In this document: positions 8,846 to 17,865 of the stretch, one piece after another
Numbering within the stretch: position 1 is the stretch's first letter
Layout: each line of letters opens with the position of its first letter
From: Gammaproteobacteria bacterium
GTDB taxonomy: Bacteria > Pseudomonadota > Gammaproteobacteria > Ga0077536
Direction: 5' to 3'
Length of the DNA stretch: 40,822 bases
NCBI GenBank assembly: GCA_019747795.1
Contig: JAIEQK010000315.1
Location: 1-40,822 of the forward strand
Notes under the pieces: model-generated
Database searches by the model: none
Seen by the model: the letters and a program-made list of their open reading frames with translations, nothing else
Told to the model about the DNA's origin: nothing
Program-made: the position numbers and the translations under genes

Positions 8846-8884
8846 GGTGACGTGGTGGTGGGGCGAAACCCGCATCACGTCACC
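8846..8884. terminator. Inverted repeat after the acyl-CoA dehydrogenase gene
   Basis: The arms GGTGACGTG and CACGTCACC match perfectly over 9 bp around a 21-base centre that can pair further (GGG/CCC around CGAAA). It lies about 40 bases beyond the stop of the minus-strand gene, so it may end that transcript before the exporter gene. Confidence 0.5.
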
Positions 8885-8924
8885 GGCGCGAACGAAACCC
8901 GAGCCTGCGTCAGGCGACCAGCGC

Positions 8925-10142
<1,218 letters not shown>

Positions 10143-10445
10143 TAGACCCCCCCGGACCAGCATGGCGAGACAAAAAGCCGAGACAGTCTACCCGGTTATG
10201 CACGCCCAGACGACATTCCCCGATAGGGTTTTTCGTGCCTCGCCGGGCGGGGTGGCGAGGGGCCCTGAACGGCGGCGCGGCGCGCCGGCAGGCGGGCGAG
10301 GCGGGGCGGGGTCGACGCCCAGGCGGCCGAGCATGTCCATGGCTGTCATCTCGTGGCCGTTCGAAGCATGGCATTCTAGCCCCGCGCCCATCGGCAGGAC
10401 TTGGCATCGATCAAGCCGCCACAGCGGGCGCTGGGGAAACGAATC

Positions 10446-11342
10446 ATGCGCATGACAGGGGGACGCGTCGCGCTCGGCGCGGCGCTGCTGCTCGTGTCGG
10501 TGTGTGCCTGTGCCGCACCGCTCACGGTGCTGCTGACCAACGATGACGGCTACGACGCGCCGGGCCTGGCCGCGCTCCGCACGGCGCTGCTCGCCGCCGG
10601 CCATCGCGTGACAGTCGTCGCGCCGTTGCGCCAGCAGAGCGGCAGCGGCGTGCGCCTGACCCTGGGCGAACTCGCCGTACGGGCCGAGGGCGAGGGCGCA
10701 TGGGCGGTGGACGGCAGCCCGGCCGACGCGGTCGCGGTGGGCCTGACGCGCCTGCTGCCCGCGCGCCCGGATCTCGTGGTGTCCGGCGCCAACCTGGGCC
10801 AGAACCTCGGCACCAACGTGGTCAGTTCGGGCACGGTGGGCGCGGCGGTGATGGCGGTGCAGTTCGGCGTGCCGGCGATCGCGGTGTCGGTCGGCCTGGA
10901 TCTCGCCGAGGCGCACGCCAAGCCGGCGCCCTTCCCGAGCACGACCGCCGCCTATCCGCTCGCGGCCTCGACCGTGGTGCGGCTCGTCGAGCGCCTCGCG
11001 ACCGCCGCGCGCGGCGGGCCGCTGCTGCCGCCCGACACGCTGTTGAACGTGAACGTCCCGGCACGACCCGCGGCCGCACTGGCCGGGGTGGCGCTCGTGC
11101 CGCTCGGCGCCCACGGCGGGTTCCGCTTCGACTACCCGCAGGTGGCGGAAGGACGGGTGCGCGCGGCGCTCGACGTGGATCCCGACGGGGCGCGGGACGC
11201 GCGCAGCGACACGGGACGTTTCGCGGCGGGCTGGATCACGCTGTCCGTGCTGCGCCCGGACTGGGCAGCGGAGGGGGCGCGGGCCGCTGAAGTTGCGACG
11301 CGTCTCGGTGACGTCGCGGGGCTCGCGCCGACGGCGCCTTAG
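10446..11342 (+). CDS. surE: SurE-family 5'/3'-nucleotidase with signal peptide
   Basis: 298 residues from the ATG at 10446, which has GGGGA eight bases upstream. A start 45 bases earlier is open but would put 15 extra residues before the signal peptide. SurE proteins are metal-dependent phosphatases of nucleoside monophosphates. The metal site is clear: LTNDDGYDAPG near residue 30 and SGANLGQNLGTNVVSSGTVGAAVMA near 115-140, with the active-site Ser/Asn. Unlike ordinary cytoplasmic SurE, it begins with a basic N-region and hydrophobic core (VALGAALLLVSVC) ending in a likely cleavage site ACA/APL, so the enzyme should be periplasmic. It is not next to pcm, nlpD or rpoS, the usual partners of cytoplasmic surE. 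A 14-base-loop hairpin follows the stop. Confidence 0.88.
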   Translation: MRMTGGRVALGAALLLVSVCACAAPLTVLLTNDDGYDAPGLAALRTALLAAGHRVTVVAPLRQQSGSGVRLTLGELAVRAEGEGAWAVDGSPADAVAVGLTRLLPARPDLVVSGANLGQNLGTNVVSSGTVGAAVMAVQFGVPAIAVSVGLDLAEAHAKPAPFPSTTAAYPLAASTVVRLVERLATAARGGPLLPPDTLLNVNVPARPAAALAGVALVPLGAHGGFRFDYPQVAEGRVRAALDVDPDGARDARSDTGRFAAGWITLSVLRPDWAAEGARAAEVATRLGDVAGLAPTAP

Positions 11343-11343
11343 C

Positions 11344-11373
11344 GCGCGCCGCGATAAGCTCATGCCGGCGCGC
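11344..11373. terminator. Possible hairpin terminator after surE
   Basis: GCGCGCCG pairs with CGGCGCGC across a 14-base loop, two bases after the surE stop. There is no T-run. Confidence 0.35.
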
Positions 11374-11400
11374 TCCTCACGCCTGCGCGCTGTGCCCGCC

Positions 11401-11406
11401 TAGACT
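11401..11406 (+). promoter_or_regulatory. Possible -10 box before the methyltransferase gene
   Basis: TAGACT, 35 bases before the ATG at 11441. The match to TATAAT is partial and no clear -35 box is present. Confidence 0.25.
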
Positions 11407-11473
11407 CGCGCCACCAACCACTCGAACAGGGAGCAGCACAATGTCGGTAGACCCGGAACGTCTCAATTAACTC

Positions 11474-12499
11474 GTGCAACGTGCCTTCGGCGATCTGGCG
11501 GCCGGCGCCAGCGGCGTGATGGTCAGCCTCGGGCGACGGCTCGGCCTGTACAAGGTGCTGGCCGGCGCCGGGCCGCTCAGTTCCGACGAGGTGGCCGCCC
11601 GGGCCGGCTGCGCCGAGCGCTACGTGCGCGAGTGGCTGGCGAGCCAGGTGGCGGCCGAGTACCTCGTCTACCACGCGGCCACCCGGACCTACGAAATGAC
11701 GCCCGAGCAGGCCATGGTGCTGGCCGACGAGAACAGCCCCTGCTACTTCCCCGCGGCCTGGGAAGTGACCGCGTCGATGTGGATGGACGAGGCGCGCTCG
11801 GCCGAGGTGTTCAGGACCGGCGAGGGCTTTCCCTGGGGTGAGCACCATCCGCGGCTGTTCTGCGGCGTGGCGGCGTTCTTCCGCAACTCCTACCGCGGCT
11901 CACTGGTGCCCGAGTGGCTGCCGGCGCTGGACGGCGTGGTGGACAAGCTCGGCGCCGGTGCACGGGTCGCCGACATCGGCACCGGCCACGGTCACTCGGC
12001 GCTGCTGATGGCGGAGGCCTTTCCGCGCTCGCGCTTTCACGGCATCGACGCGCACGCCGGCTCCATCGAGGCGGCCCGCGCCAATGCCGCGGCCGCCGGT
12101 CTCAGCGAGCGGGTGAGCTTCGAGGTGGCGAAGTCCACCACCTTCGTCGAGCGCGGCTTCGATCTCATCTGCTTCTTCGACTGCCTGCACGACATGGGCG
12201 ACCCGGTCGGCGCCGCGCGCCACGCCGCGCAGGCGCTGGCGCCCGGCGGCACGGTGATGCTGGTCGAGCCCTACGCCGACGATCGCCTGGAGAACAACAT
12301 CAATCCCGTCGCGCGGCTCTACTACAGCAGTTCGACGACGCTGTGCTGCGCCCATTCGCTGTCGGAGCCCGTGGGCCTCGCGCTTGGCGCGCAGGCCGGC
12401 GAGACGCGCCTGCGCAAGGTGTTCGAGGAAGCGGGGTATTCGCACTTCCGGCGCGCGGTGGCGACGCCGTTCAACCTCATCCTGGAAGCCCGCGTGTAG
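11474..12499 (+). CDS. SAM-dependent methyltransferase (start region interrupted by TAA)
   Basis: 341 residues from the GTG at 11474. An N-terminal winged-helix-like region (SSDEVAARAGCAERYVREWLASQ, about 25-60) precedes a class I methyltransferase domain with motif I VADIGTGHGHSALLMAEAFP near 165 and later ICFFDCLHDMGDP. The substrate is unknown. The start is odd. An ATG at 11441 with an excellent AGGGAG seven bases upstream opens the same frame, but codon 10 is TAA (11468-11470), and the GTG at 11474 comes one codon later. Translation probably began at 11441 in an ancestor. It may now restart at the GTG, or the TAA may be a sequence error. The rest of the frame is intact. The stop codon lies inside the inverted repeat at 12495-12578. 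Confidence 0.8.
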   Translation: MQRAFGDLAAGASGVMVSLGRRLGLYKVLAGAGPLSSDEVAARAGCAERYVREWLASQVAAEYLVYHAATRTYEMTPEQAMVLADENSPCYFPAAWEVTASMWMDEARSAEVFRTGEGFPWGEHHPRLFCGVAAFFRNSYRGSLVPEWLPALDGVVDKLGAGARVADIGTGHGHSALLMAEAFPRSRFHGIDAHAGSIEAARANAAAAGLSERVSFEVAKSTTFVERGFDLICFFDCLHDMGDPVGAARHAAQALAPGGTVMLVEPYADDRLENNINPVARLYYSSSTTLCCAHSLSEPVGLALGAQAGETRLRKVFEEAGYSHFRRAVATPFNLILEARV

Positions 12500-12578
12500 G
12501 TCGGGCTGAAGTCCGACATTCGTTCGAGAGCGCGATGTAAGCGCGTGAATCGAATGTCGGACTGAAGTCCGACCTACA
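12495..12578. repeat. 84-bp inverted repeat (REP/MITE-like) between convergent genes
   Basis: Two 28-base arms (12495-12522 and 12551-12578), beginning TGTAGGTCGG and ending CCGACCTACA, are complementary at about 25 of 28 positions around a 28-base centre. The right arm is itself a small perfect hairpin, GTCGGAC-TGAA-GTCCGAC. The element contains the methyltransferase stop codon (TAG, 12497-12499) and ends nine bases before the acoC stop. It may serve as a two-way terminator for the converging genes. The form is that of intergenic palindromic repeats dispersed in many proteobacterial genomes; only one copy is in this window. Confidence 0.85.
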
Positions 12579-12586
12579 GGGAGGGT

Positions 12587-13693
12587 TCACAGCAGCAGCT
12601 TGTTCACCTCGGCCGCGGCTTCGAGCTGCACGAGATGGCCGAAGCCATCCAGCACCGTCACCTTGACCTTGGCCGGCAGGCCGGCGGCGTGGCTCGCCGG
12701 GATGATCGCGTCCTTCGATCCCCAGATGACCTTGACCGGCACGTCGAGTCCATCGAGGTGCGCGCGCAGGTTCACCGTCTGCTGGCTGCCGTCCTGGAAG
12801 CCCCTGGCGATGGCGGTGAGCGCCGCGCCCACGCCGTCGATGCGCTTGAACTGCAGCATGTCGTTGATGAGCGTGCGCGTGACGAGCTCGGGGTCGGCCA
12901 CCAGCTGTTCGAGCAGCGGCTTCATCTCCTTGCGCGAATCGGCGGCGATGAAGCCGTTGATGTAGGCCGCGTTGATCTCCGCGCCGAGGCCGGCCGAGGC
13001 GATCAGCGCGAGCGCGCTCACCCGGCCCGGATGATCGACCGCCGCCTGCAGCGCGACCGCGCCGCCGAGCGAATGCCCGATCAGCTCCGCCTTGTCGATG
13101 CCGACCGCGTCCATGAACGCGATGACCGTGGCGGCGAGGTGCTTCACCGAGCCGTCGTTCAACTGCTTGCTCGACTGGCCGTGACCGGGGAGATCCAGCG
13201 CATAGACGCTGGCGCTCGCCGCCAGCGGCTCCTGGGTGAACGCCCAGCGATCGGCGTCGCCACCGAAGCCGTGGATCAGCACGATGTTGCGCGCGCCGTC
13301 GCCCATCTTCGAGTAGCGCAGGCGGTAGCCGCCGGCCTCGACGAACTTCCAACCGTCGGCTGCGCCTTCCTCGGCGATTTCCGGCGGCACGTAGTTCTTC
13401 TGGAACTCGGTGATGAACTCGTCGACCTCGGCGTCCGTCACCTCGGCCGGCGCCAGCACGCCGAGCAGCGCGCCGATGGGCAGCACCTCGTCCGGCTGGG
13501 CGACGATGCGTCGCAGGAGCCCCGCGTCCAGTGCGTCGAAGGTGTTGGCGATTTTCTCGGTCTCGATGTCGAGCACGTGGTCACCGAGCTTGAGCTCGGT
13601 GCCTTCCGGCACCAGCCACTCCACCACCTTGCCCTCCTGCATGGAGAGGCCCCACTTGGGCATGGTGATGGGCACTATCCTGGCAGTGCTCAT
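12587..13693 (-). CDS. acoC: AcoC-type E2: lipoyl domain fused to alpha/beta hydrolase
   Basis: 368 residues, matching the AcoC family length. The N-terminal lipoyl domain (about 5-80) carries the lipoylated Lys47 in DIETEKIANTF. A linker (about 85-115) follows, then an alpha/beta-hydrolase domain instead of the usual E2 catalytic core. That domain has HGFGGDADRW (141-150), the nucleophile Ser208 in IGHSLGGAVAL, a likely Asp in WGSKDAIIP and His in GFGHLVQLE. In acetoin dehydrogenase complexes this subunit takes the acyl group from E1 and passes it to CoA. The start overlaps the acoB stop by four bases (ATGA), so the two are translationally coupled. No peripheral-subunit-binding domain for E1/E3 is evident. 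The true substrate could be acetoin or another 2-oxo compound. Confidence 0.9.
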   Translation of the reverse strand: MSTARIVPITMPKWGLSMQEGKVVEWLVPEGTELKLGDHVLDIETEKIANTFDALDAGLLRRIVAQPDEVLPIGALLGVLAPAEVTDAEVDEFITEFQKNYVPPEIAEEGAADGWKFVEAGGYRLRYSKMGDGARNIVLIHGFGGDADRWAFTQEPLAASASVYALDLPGHGQSSKQLNDGSVKHLAATVIAFMDAVGIDKAELIGHSLGGAVALQAAVDHPGRVSALALIASAGLGAEINAAYINGFIAADSRKEMKPLLEQLVADPELVTRTLINDMLQFKRIDGVGAALTAIARGFQDGSQQTVNLRAHLDGLDVPVKVIWGSKDAIIPASHAAGLPAKVKVTVLDGFGHLVQLEAAAEVNKLLL

Positions 13694-14703
13694 GCGGCAT
13701 ACCCCGCGGTCGCGCGCACGGCGGCGGCGATGCGCTCGACGCTCGGTACGTAGAGATCCTCCAGCTTGCCGTTGAACGGCACCGGCGTGTGCGGCGCGGT
13801 GACCATCTCGACCGGTGCCTTGAGTGAGGAGAAGGCCTTCTTCGCCACCAGCGCGGAGATGTCCGCGGCCATGCCGCAGCGCGGATGGGCCTCGTCGACC
13901 ACCACCAGGCGGCCGGTGTTCTCCACCGATTCCAGGATGGTGTCCTCGTCGAGCGGCGACGTCGTGCGCGGATCGATGACCTCGCAGGACACGCCCTCCT
14001 TGGCGAGCGCGGCCGCGGCCTTGTTCGCCTGCTGCACCATGCGGCCGAAGGCGACGATGGTCACGTCGTCGCCCTCGCGCACGACATTCGCCTCGCCGAA
14101 GGGAATGGTGTAGGACTCCTCGGGCACTTCGCCTTCCAGCGTGTAGAGCACCTTGTGCTCGCAGAAGATCACCGGGTCGTTGTCGCGAATGGCCTGGATC
14201 AGGAGACCCTTCACGTCATATGGCGAGGAAGGGAGCACGACCTTGAGCCCCGGGATGTGGGTGAACAGCGGGTACAGGCACTGCGAGTGCTGGGCCGCCG
14301 CGCGGAAGCCCGCGCCGTACATGGTGCGGATGACCACCGGCGTCTCGGCCTTGCCGCCGAACATGTAACGGAACTTGGCCGCCTGGTTGAAGATCTGGTC
14401 GAAGCACACGCCCATGAAGTCGATGAACATGAGTTCGCACACCGGGCGCAGGCCCGAGGCCGCGGCGCCGACCGCGGCGCCGACGAAGCCCGACTCGCTG
14501 ATCGGGGTATCGAGGATGCGATCGCCGTATTTCTTGTAGAGGCCCTTGGTCACGCCGAGCACGCCGCCCCAGGCGTCCATCTCGCCGTCCGAGCCGCTGC
14601 CGCCGACCACGTCCTCGCCCATGACGACGACGTTCTCGTCGCGCGCCATCTCCTGGTCCAGGGCCTCGTTGATGGCCTGCTGGTAAGTGATTTTTCTCGC
14701 CAC
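13690..14703 (-). CDS. acoB: AcoB-type E1 beta subunit, thiamine-dependent dehydrogenase
   Basis: 337 residues from a GTG at 14703. A longer open frame upstream is only a reading of acoA in another frame. Family features are RKITYQQAINEALDQEMARDENVVVMGEDV at the start, LDTPISESGFVGAAVGAAASGLRPVCELMF near 65-95, MYGAGFRAAAQHSQCLYPLFTHIPGLKVVLPSSPYD near 130-165, and EVIDPRTTSPLDEDTI near 245. It forms the alpha2-beta2 E1 with AcoA and decarboxylates or cleaves the substrate using thiamine diphosphate. The acoA stop is 11 bases upstream, and GGAG lies between, as a good ribosome-binding site. It overlaps acoC by four bases. Confidence 0.92.
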   Translation of the reverse strand: MARKITYQQAINEALDQEMARDENVVVMGEDVVGGSGSDGEMDAWGGVLGVTKGLYKKYGDRILDTPISESGFVGAAVGAAASGLRPVCELMFIDFMGVCFDQIFNQAAKFRYMFGGKAETPVVIRTMYGAGFRAAAQHSQCLYPLFTHIPGLKVVLPSSPYDVKGLLIQAIRDNDPVIFCEHKVLYTLEGEVPEESYTIPFGEANVVREGDDVTIVAFGRMVQQANKAAAALAKEGVSCEVIDPRTTSPLDEDTILESVENTGRLVVVDEAHPRCGMAADISALVAKKAFSSLKAPVEMVTAPHTPVPFNGKLEDLYVPSVERIAAAVRATAGYAA

Positions 14704-14714
14704 GATGCCGCTCC

Positions 14715-15689
14715 TCAGTACTTGATGTAGACGTCGGTCAGGAGATCCGCGGGATCCGGATCGGGCGAGGACTCGGCGAAGGCCACCGCTTCGTCGATGA
14801 GCTTCGCCACCTCGTCGTCGATGGCCGCGAGCTGCTGCGGCGTGATGCCGTGCTCGCTCGTGACCTTGGCCGAGAAGCGCTTGATGCAGCACGCCTCCTC
14901 GCGCAGGCGCTGGACCTCGCCGGGCGGTCGATACTTCTGGTTGTCGCCTTCGAAGTGGCCGAAGAAGCGATCGAGCTTGTGCTCGATGAGCGACGGTCCC
15001 TCGCCGGCGCGGGCGCGCGCGGCGGCCTCGGCGAAGGCCTCGTGGACGGCGAAGAAGTCGTGACCGTCGACGATGCGGCCTGGCATGCCGAAACCGACCG
15101 CGCGCTGCGCGATGTCCTTGCAGGACACCGAGAAGCGACTGTCGGTGGCCTCGGCGTAGCCGTTGTTCTCGAACACGAACACCACCGGCAGCTTCCACAC
15201 CGTGGCGAGGTTCATCGCCTCGAACACCGTGCCCTGGTTCGACGCGCCGTCACCGCAGAAGGCGACCGCGAGGCCCCCCTTGCCGCGGCGCTTGGCGGCC
15301 AGCGCCGCGCCGCACACCAGCGGCGGCCCGCCGCCCACGATGCCGTTCGCGCCCATCATGCCGGTATCCAGATCGGCGATGTGCATCGAACCGCCCTTGC
15401 CGTGGCAGGTGCCGGTCTTCTTGCCGTAGATCTCGGCCATCATGCCCTTCACTTCCACGCCCTTGGCAATGCAGTGGCCGTGGCCGCGATGGTTGCTGGC
15501 GAGACGATCGTCGTCGCGCAGCTGGACACCGACGCCGGTCGCCGAGGCTTCCTCGCCGGCATAGAGATGGACGAAACCCGGAATGCCGCCCTTGGCGAAT
15601 TCGACGTGGACGCGGTCCTCGAATTCGCGAATGGTCTTCATCGTACGGTACGCGTCGAGCAGGTCCTCGACGGACAGCGCTTGCGCCAT
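14715..15689 (-). CDS. acoA: AcoA-type E1 alpha subunit, thiamine-dependent dehydrogenase
   Basis: 324 residues. It binds thiamine diphosphate through the classic motif starting GDGASNQG (146-153) and ending FVFENN (171-176). Other family marks are GFVHLYAGEEASATG (38-52), NHRGHGHCIAKG (66-77) and HGKGGSMHIAD (96-106). It is the first gene of a three-gene E1-alpha/E1-beta/E2 operon. GGGGGAGA seven bases before the ATG is a strong ribosome-binding site. No E3 (dihydrolipoamide dehydrogenase), no acoX and no AcoR-type regulator flank the operon, so E3 must come from elsewhere. The 172 bases upstream carry only a weak -10-like TATAGT on the minus strand. Confidence 0.92.
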   Translation of the reverse strand: MAQALSVEDLLDAYRTMKTIREFEDRVHVEFAKGGIPGFVHLYAGEEASATGVGVQLRDDDRLASNHRGHGHCIAKGVEVKGMMAEIYGKKTGTCHGKGGSMHIADLDTGMMGANGIVGGGPPLVCGAALAAKRRGKGGLAVAFCGDGASNQGTVFEAMNLATVWKLPVVFVFENNGYAEATDSRFSVSCKDIAQRAVGFGMPGRIVDGHDFFAVHEAFAEAAARARAGEGPSLIEHKLDRFFGHFEGDNQKYRPPGEVQRLREEACCIKRFSAKVTSEHGITPQQLAAIDDEVAKLIDEAVAFAESSPDPDPADLLTDVYIKY

Positions 15690-15862
15690 GAATGCTCTCC
15701 CCCTTGAGTTCGCGTGCGCTTCGAGCGCGGCGGCACGGGCCGCGCCGTCGCTATGGACGAGCGCACGGGCTAAGACTATAACAAGGCCACGGGCGCGAGA
15801 TAGTTGTCGCCGCGCGCGATGGGCGCGGCCCGCCCGCTCACTGGCCTCAACCGGAGCGCGCC

Positions 15863-16330
15863 ATGTCCTTTGCCGATCTCATCACGCGCATGACCCAGGC
15901 GATCGTGCGCAACGACGGCGCCGCGGCCGCCGACTGCTTCACCGACGACGGGGTCTACCACGACGTGTTCTACGGCGCCTTCCCCAAGGCGCGTATCCCG
16001 CTCATGGTCAGCGAGCATTTCCATCGCGACGCCAGCGACTTCATCTGGGATCTGCACGAGCCGGTGAGCGACGGGCGCGTCGGCTACGCCCGCTACGTAT
16101 TCAGCTACGCCGGGCGCATGCCGGGCAGCGAAGGCCGCCGGGCGCTGTTCGAGGGCGTGTCCATCTGTACTCTGCGCGACGGGCGCCTGGTGACCTACCA
16201 CGAGGTCGCGAACGCGGCGCCCGGGCTCGCCATGCTCGGCTTCGCGCCCGAGCGCCTCGTCAAGATCATCGGCCGCCAGGGCGAGGCGCTCGCCGCGCGC
16301 GGCGAGGCCGCCCACCACCTGCCGCGCTGA
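15863..16330 (+). CDS. SnoaL-like / NTF2-fold protein
   Basis: 155 residues with the short helix-sheet pattern of the NTF2/SnoaL superfamily: LITRMTQAIVRNDGAAAADCFTDDGVYHDVFYG at the start, then an R-rich strand region (GRRALFEGVSICTLRDGRLVTYHEVAN). Members include small hydrolases, isomerases and cyclases, and the family alone does not give a function. The ATG is supported by GGAG seven bases upstream. The PLP dehydratase gene begins 10 bases after the stop, so the two are probably one transcription unit. Confidence 0.75.
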   Translation: MSFADLITRMTQAIVRNDGAAAADCFTDDGVYHDVFYGAFPKARIPLMVSEHFHRDASDFIWDLHEPVSDGRVGYARYVFSYAGRMPGSEGRRALFEGVSICTLRDGRLVTYHEVANAAPGLAMLGFAPERLVKIIGRQGEALAARGEAAHHLPR

Positions 16331-16340
16331 GCCGCGCGCG

Positions 16341-17327
16341 ATGGAATCCCGCGACCTGCGGCGCGCGCCGCTCTCGGCGGCGGATTTCGCGCGCGCCGCG
16401 AGCGAGATCTACACCGCGCTCGCGCCGAGCCCGCAGATAGCCTGGCCGCTGCTGGCCGATCGCTGCGGCTGCGAGGTGTGGTTGAAGCACGAGAACCACC
16501 TCCCGACCGGCGCTTTCAAGGTGCGCGGCGGGGTGTGGTTCATGGCCCAACTGGCCGCCGCGCATCCCGAGTGCCCCGGCGTGGTGGCGGCGACCCGCGG
16601 CAATCACGGCCAGAGCGTGGCCTTCGCAGCCAGACGTCACGGCCTGCGCGCGGTGGTGGTGGCGCCGCACGGCAACAATCCGGAGAAGAACCGCGCGATG
16701 CGCGCGCTGGGCGCGGAGCTGATCGAGCACGGCGAGGACTTCAATGCGGCGCTCGACCATGCCCACGCCCTCGCCGCCGAGCAGGGCCTCTTCCCGATGC
16801 CGTCCTATCACTCGACCCTCGTGCAGGGTGTCGGGACCTACGCCTACGAATTCCTGCGAGCCGTGCCGGACCTGGATGCGATCTACGTGCCCATCGGGCT
16901 CGGCTCCGGCATCGCCGGCACGGTCGCGGCGCGGGACGCCCTGGGGCTCCGCACCGAGGTGGTGGGCGTGGTCGCGGCGGGCGCCGACGCCTACGCGCGT
17001 TCCTTCGCCGCTGGCAAGGTGGTCTCGACCGCGCGCGCCGACACCCTGGCCGACGGCGTGGCGGTGCGCGTGCCGTCGGCCGAGGCGCTGGCCTACCTGC
17101 TGGAAGGCGTCGCCCGCGTGGTGACGGTGGACGACGACGCCATCCTGGACGCCATGGGCGCGCTGCTCAGCGACACCCACAACCTGGTCGAAGGCGCGGC
17201 GGCCGCGCCGCTCGCCGCGCTCCTGGCCGAGCGCGAGCGGCAGGCGGGGCGCCGGGTGGGGCTGGTCGTGTCCGGCGCCAATGCCGATCGCTCGACGCTC
17301 GCCCGCGTGCTGGCGCGCGACCCCTAG
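16341..17327 (+). CDS. PLP-dependent serine/threonine dehydratase-like enzyme
   Basis: 328 residues, fold type II PLP enzyme. The cofactor lysine is Lys60 in LPTGAFKVRGG. The asparagine loop TRGNHGQS near 90 and the phosphate-binding glycine loop GLGSGIAG near 190 are both present. The C-terminus lacks the regulatory ACT domains of biosynthetic IlvA, as in catabolic or racemase-type members. It may deaminate threonine or serine to a 2-oxo acid, or act on a 3-hydroxy amino acid. It follows the SnoaL-like gene by 10 bases and precedes the GFA-type gene by 29 bases. Confidence 0.87.
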   Translation: MESRDLRRAPLSAADFARAASEIYTALAPSPQIAWPLLADRCGCEVWLKHENHLPTGAFKVRGGVWFMAQLAAAHPECPGVVAATRGNHGQSVAFAARRHGLRAVVVAPHGNNPEKNRAMRALGAELIEHGEDFNAALDHAHALAAEQGLFPMPSYHSTLVQGVGTYAYEFLRAVPDLDAIYVPIGLGSGIAGTVAARDALGLRTEVVGVVAAGADAYARSFAAGKVVSTARADTLADGVAVRVPSAEALAYLLEGVARVVTVDDDAILDAMGALLSDTHNLVEGAAAAPLAALLAERERQAGRRVGLVVSGANADRSTLARVLARDP

Positions 17328-17356
17328 CAGCTCTTTCCATTCGCGGAGTCTCGCCC

Positions 17357-17857
17357 ATGCACCTGTCCGGTTCCTGCCACTGCGGCAAGGTCAAGTTCTC
17401 GCTGACGTCCAAGCATCCCTACCCGTTCAACCTGTGCTACTGCTCGATCTGTCGCAAGACCGCCGGCGGTGGCGGCTATGCCATCAACCTCGGCGGCGAC
17501 AGCGACTCGCTCAAGGTGCGCGGGCGCGGTCACGTCAAGGTCTACCGTGCGCTGATGCCGCCCGAGACACCCGGGGCACGCGCGAAGCGGAGTCCGGCCG
17601 AGCGCCATTTCTGTGGCGAGTGCGGCAGCGCGCTGTGGGTGTGGGATCCGCGCTGGCCGGAACTGATCCATCCCTTCGCCTCGGCGATCGACACCGAACT
17701 GCCGGCGGCGCCCGAGCGCACCCATCTCATGCTCGGGTCCAAGGCCGCCTGGGTGCCGCTCCTGACCGGCAAGAAAGACCGGCGCTTCGACGAGTACCCG
17801 CAGGAGGCGATCGCCGAATGGCATCAGCGCCTGGGGCTCGAGACACCCGACGACTGA
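17357..17857 (+). CDS. GFA / CENP-V family zinc protein
   Basis: 166 residues. The zinc-binding cysteines of the glutathione-dependent formaldehyde-activating (GFA) family are all visible: SCHCG (about 6-10), CYCSICRK (about 28-35) and FCGECGSALW near 92-101. An insert (GRGHVKVYRALMPPETPGARAKRSP) separates the second and third pairs. The family name comes from one enzyme proposed to speed the formaldehyde-glutathione reaction; most members have no proven activity. The ATG at 17357 begins the conserved HLSGSCHCGKVKFS. It is co-directional with the dehydratase upstream, and the next gene starts eight bases after its stop. Confidence 0.85.
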   Translation: MHLSGSCHCGKVKFSLTSKHPYPFNLCYCSICRKTAGGGGYAINLGGDSDSLKVRGRGHVKVYRALMPPETPGARAKRSPAERHFCGECGSALWVWDPRWPELIHPFASAIDTELPAAPERTHLMLGSKAAWVPLLTGKKDRRFDEYPQEAIAEWHQRLGLETPDD

Positions 17858-17865
17858 ACATCGCC

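Noticed and set aside
10238-10260. Hairpin CCTCGCC/GGCGAGG in the surE-acyl-CoA dehydrogenase divergent gap
   Set aside because: A 7-bp GC stem is expected often by chance at this GC content and it is not placed after a gene end. I list no regulatory element there.
13690-15198. A 502-codon minus-strand frame extending acoB upstream
   Set aside because: The first 165 codons are an Arg-rich out-of-frame reading of acoA. The GTG at 14703 with its ribosome-binding site is the real start.
15774-15785. TATAGT on the minus strand upstream of acoA as a promoter
   Set aside because: The -10 match is fair, but no -35 box lies at 16-18 bases. The support was too weak to list.
16478-17857. A 459-codon frame that would fuse upstream sequence to the GFA protein
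   Set aside because: The upstream part is an out-of-frame reading of the PLP dehydratase gene; the conserved domain begins at the ATG at 17357.
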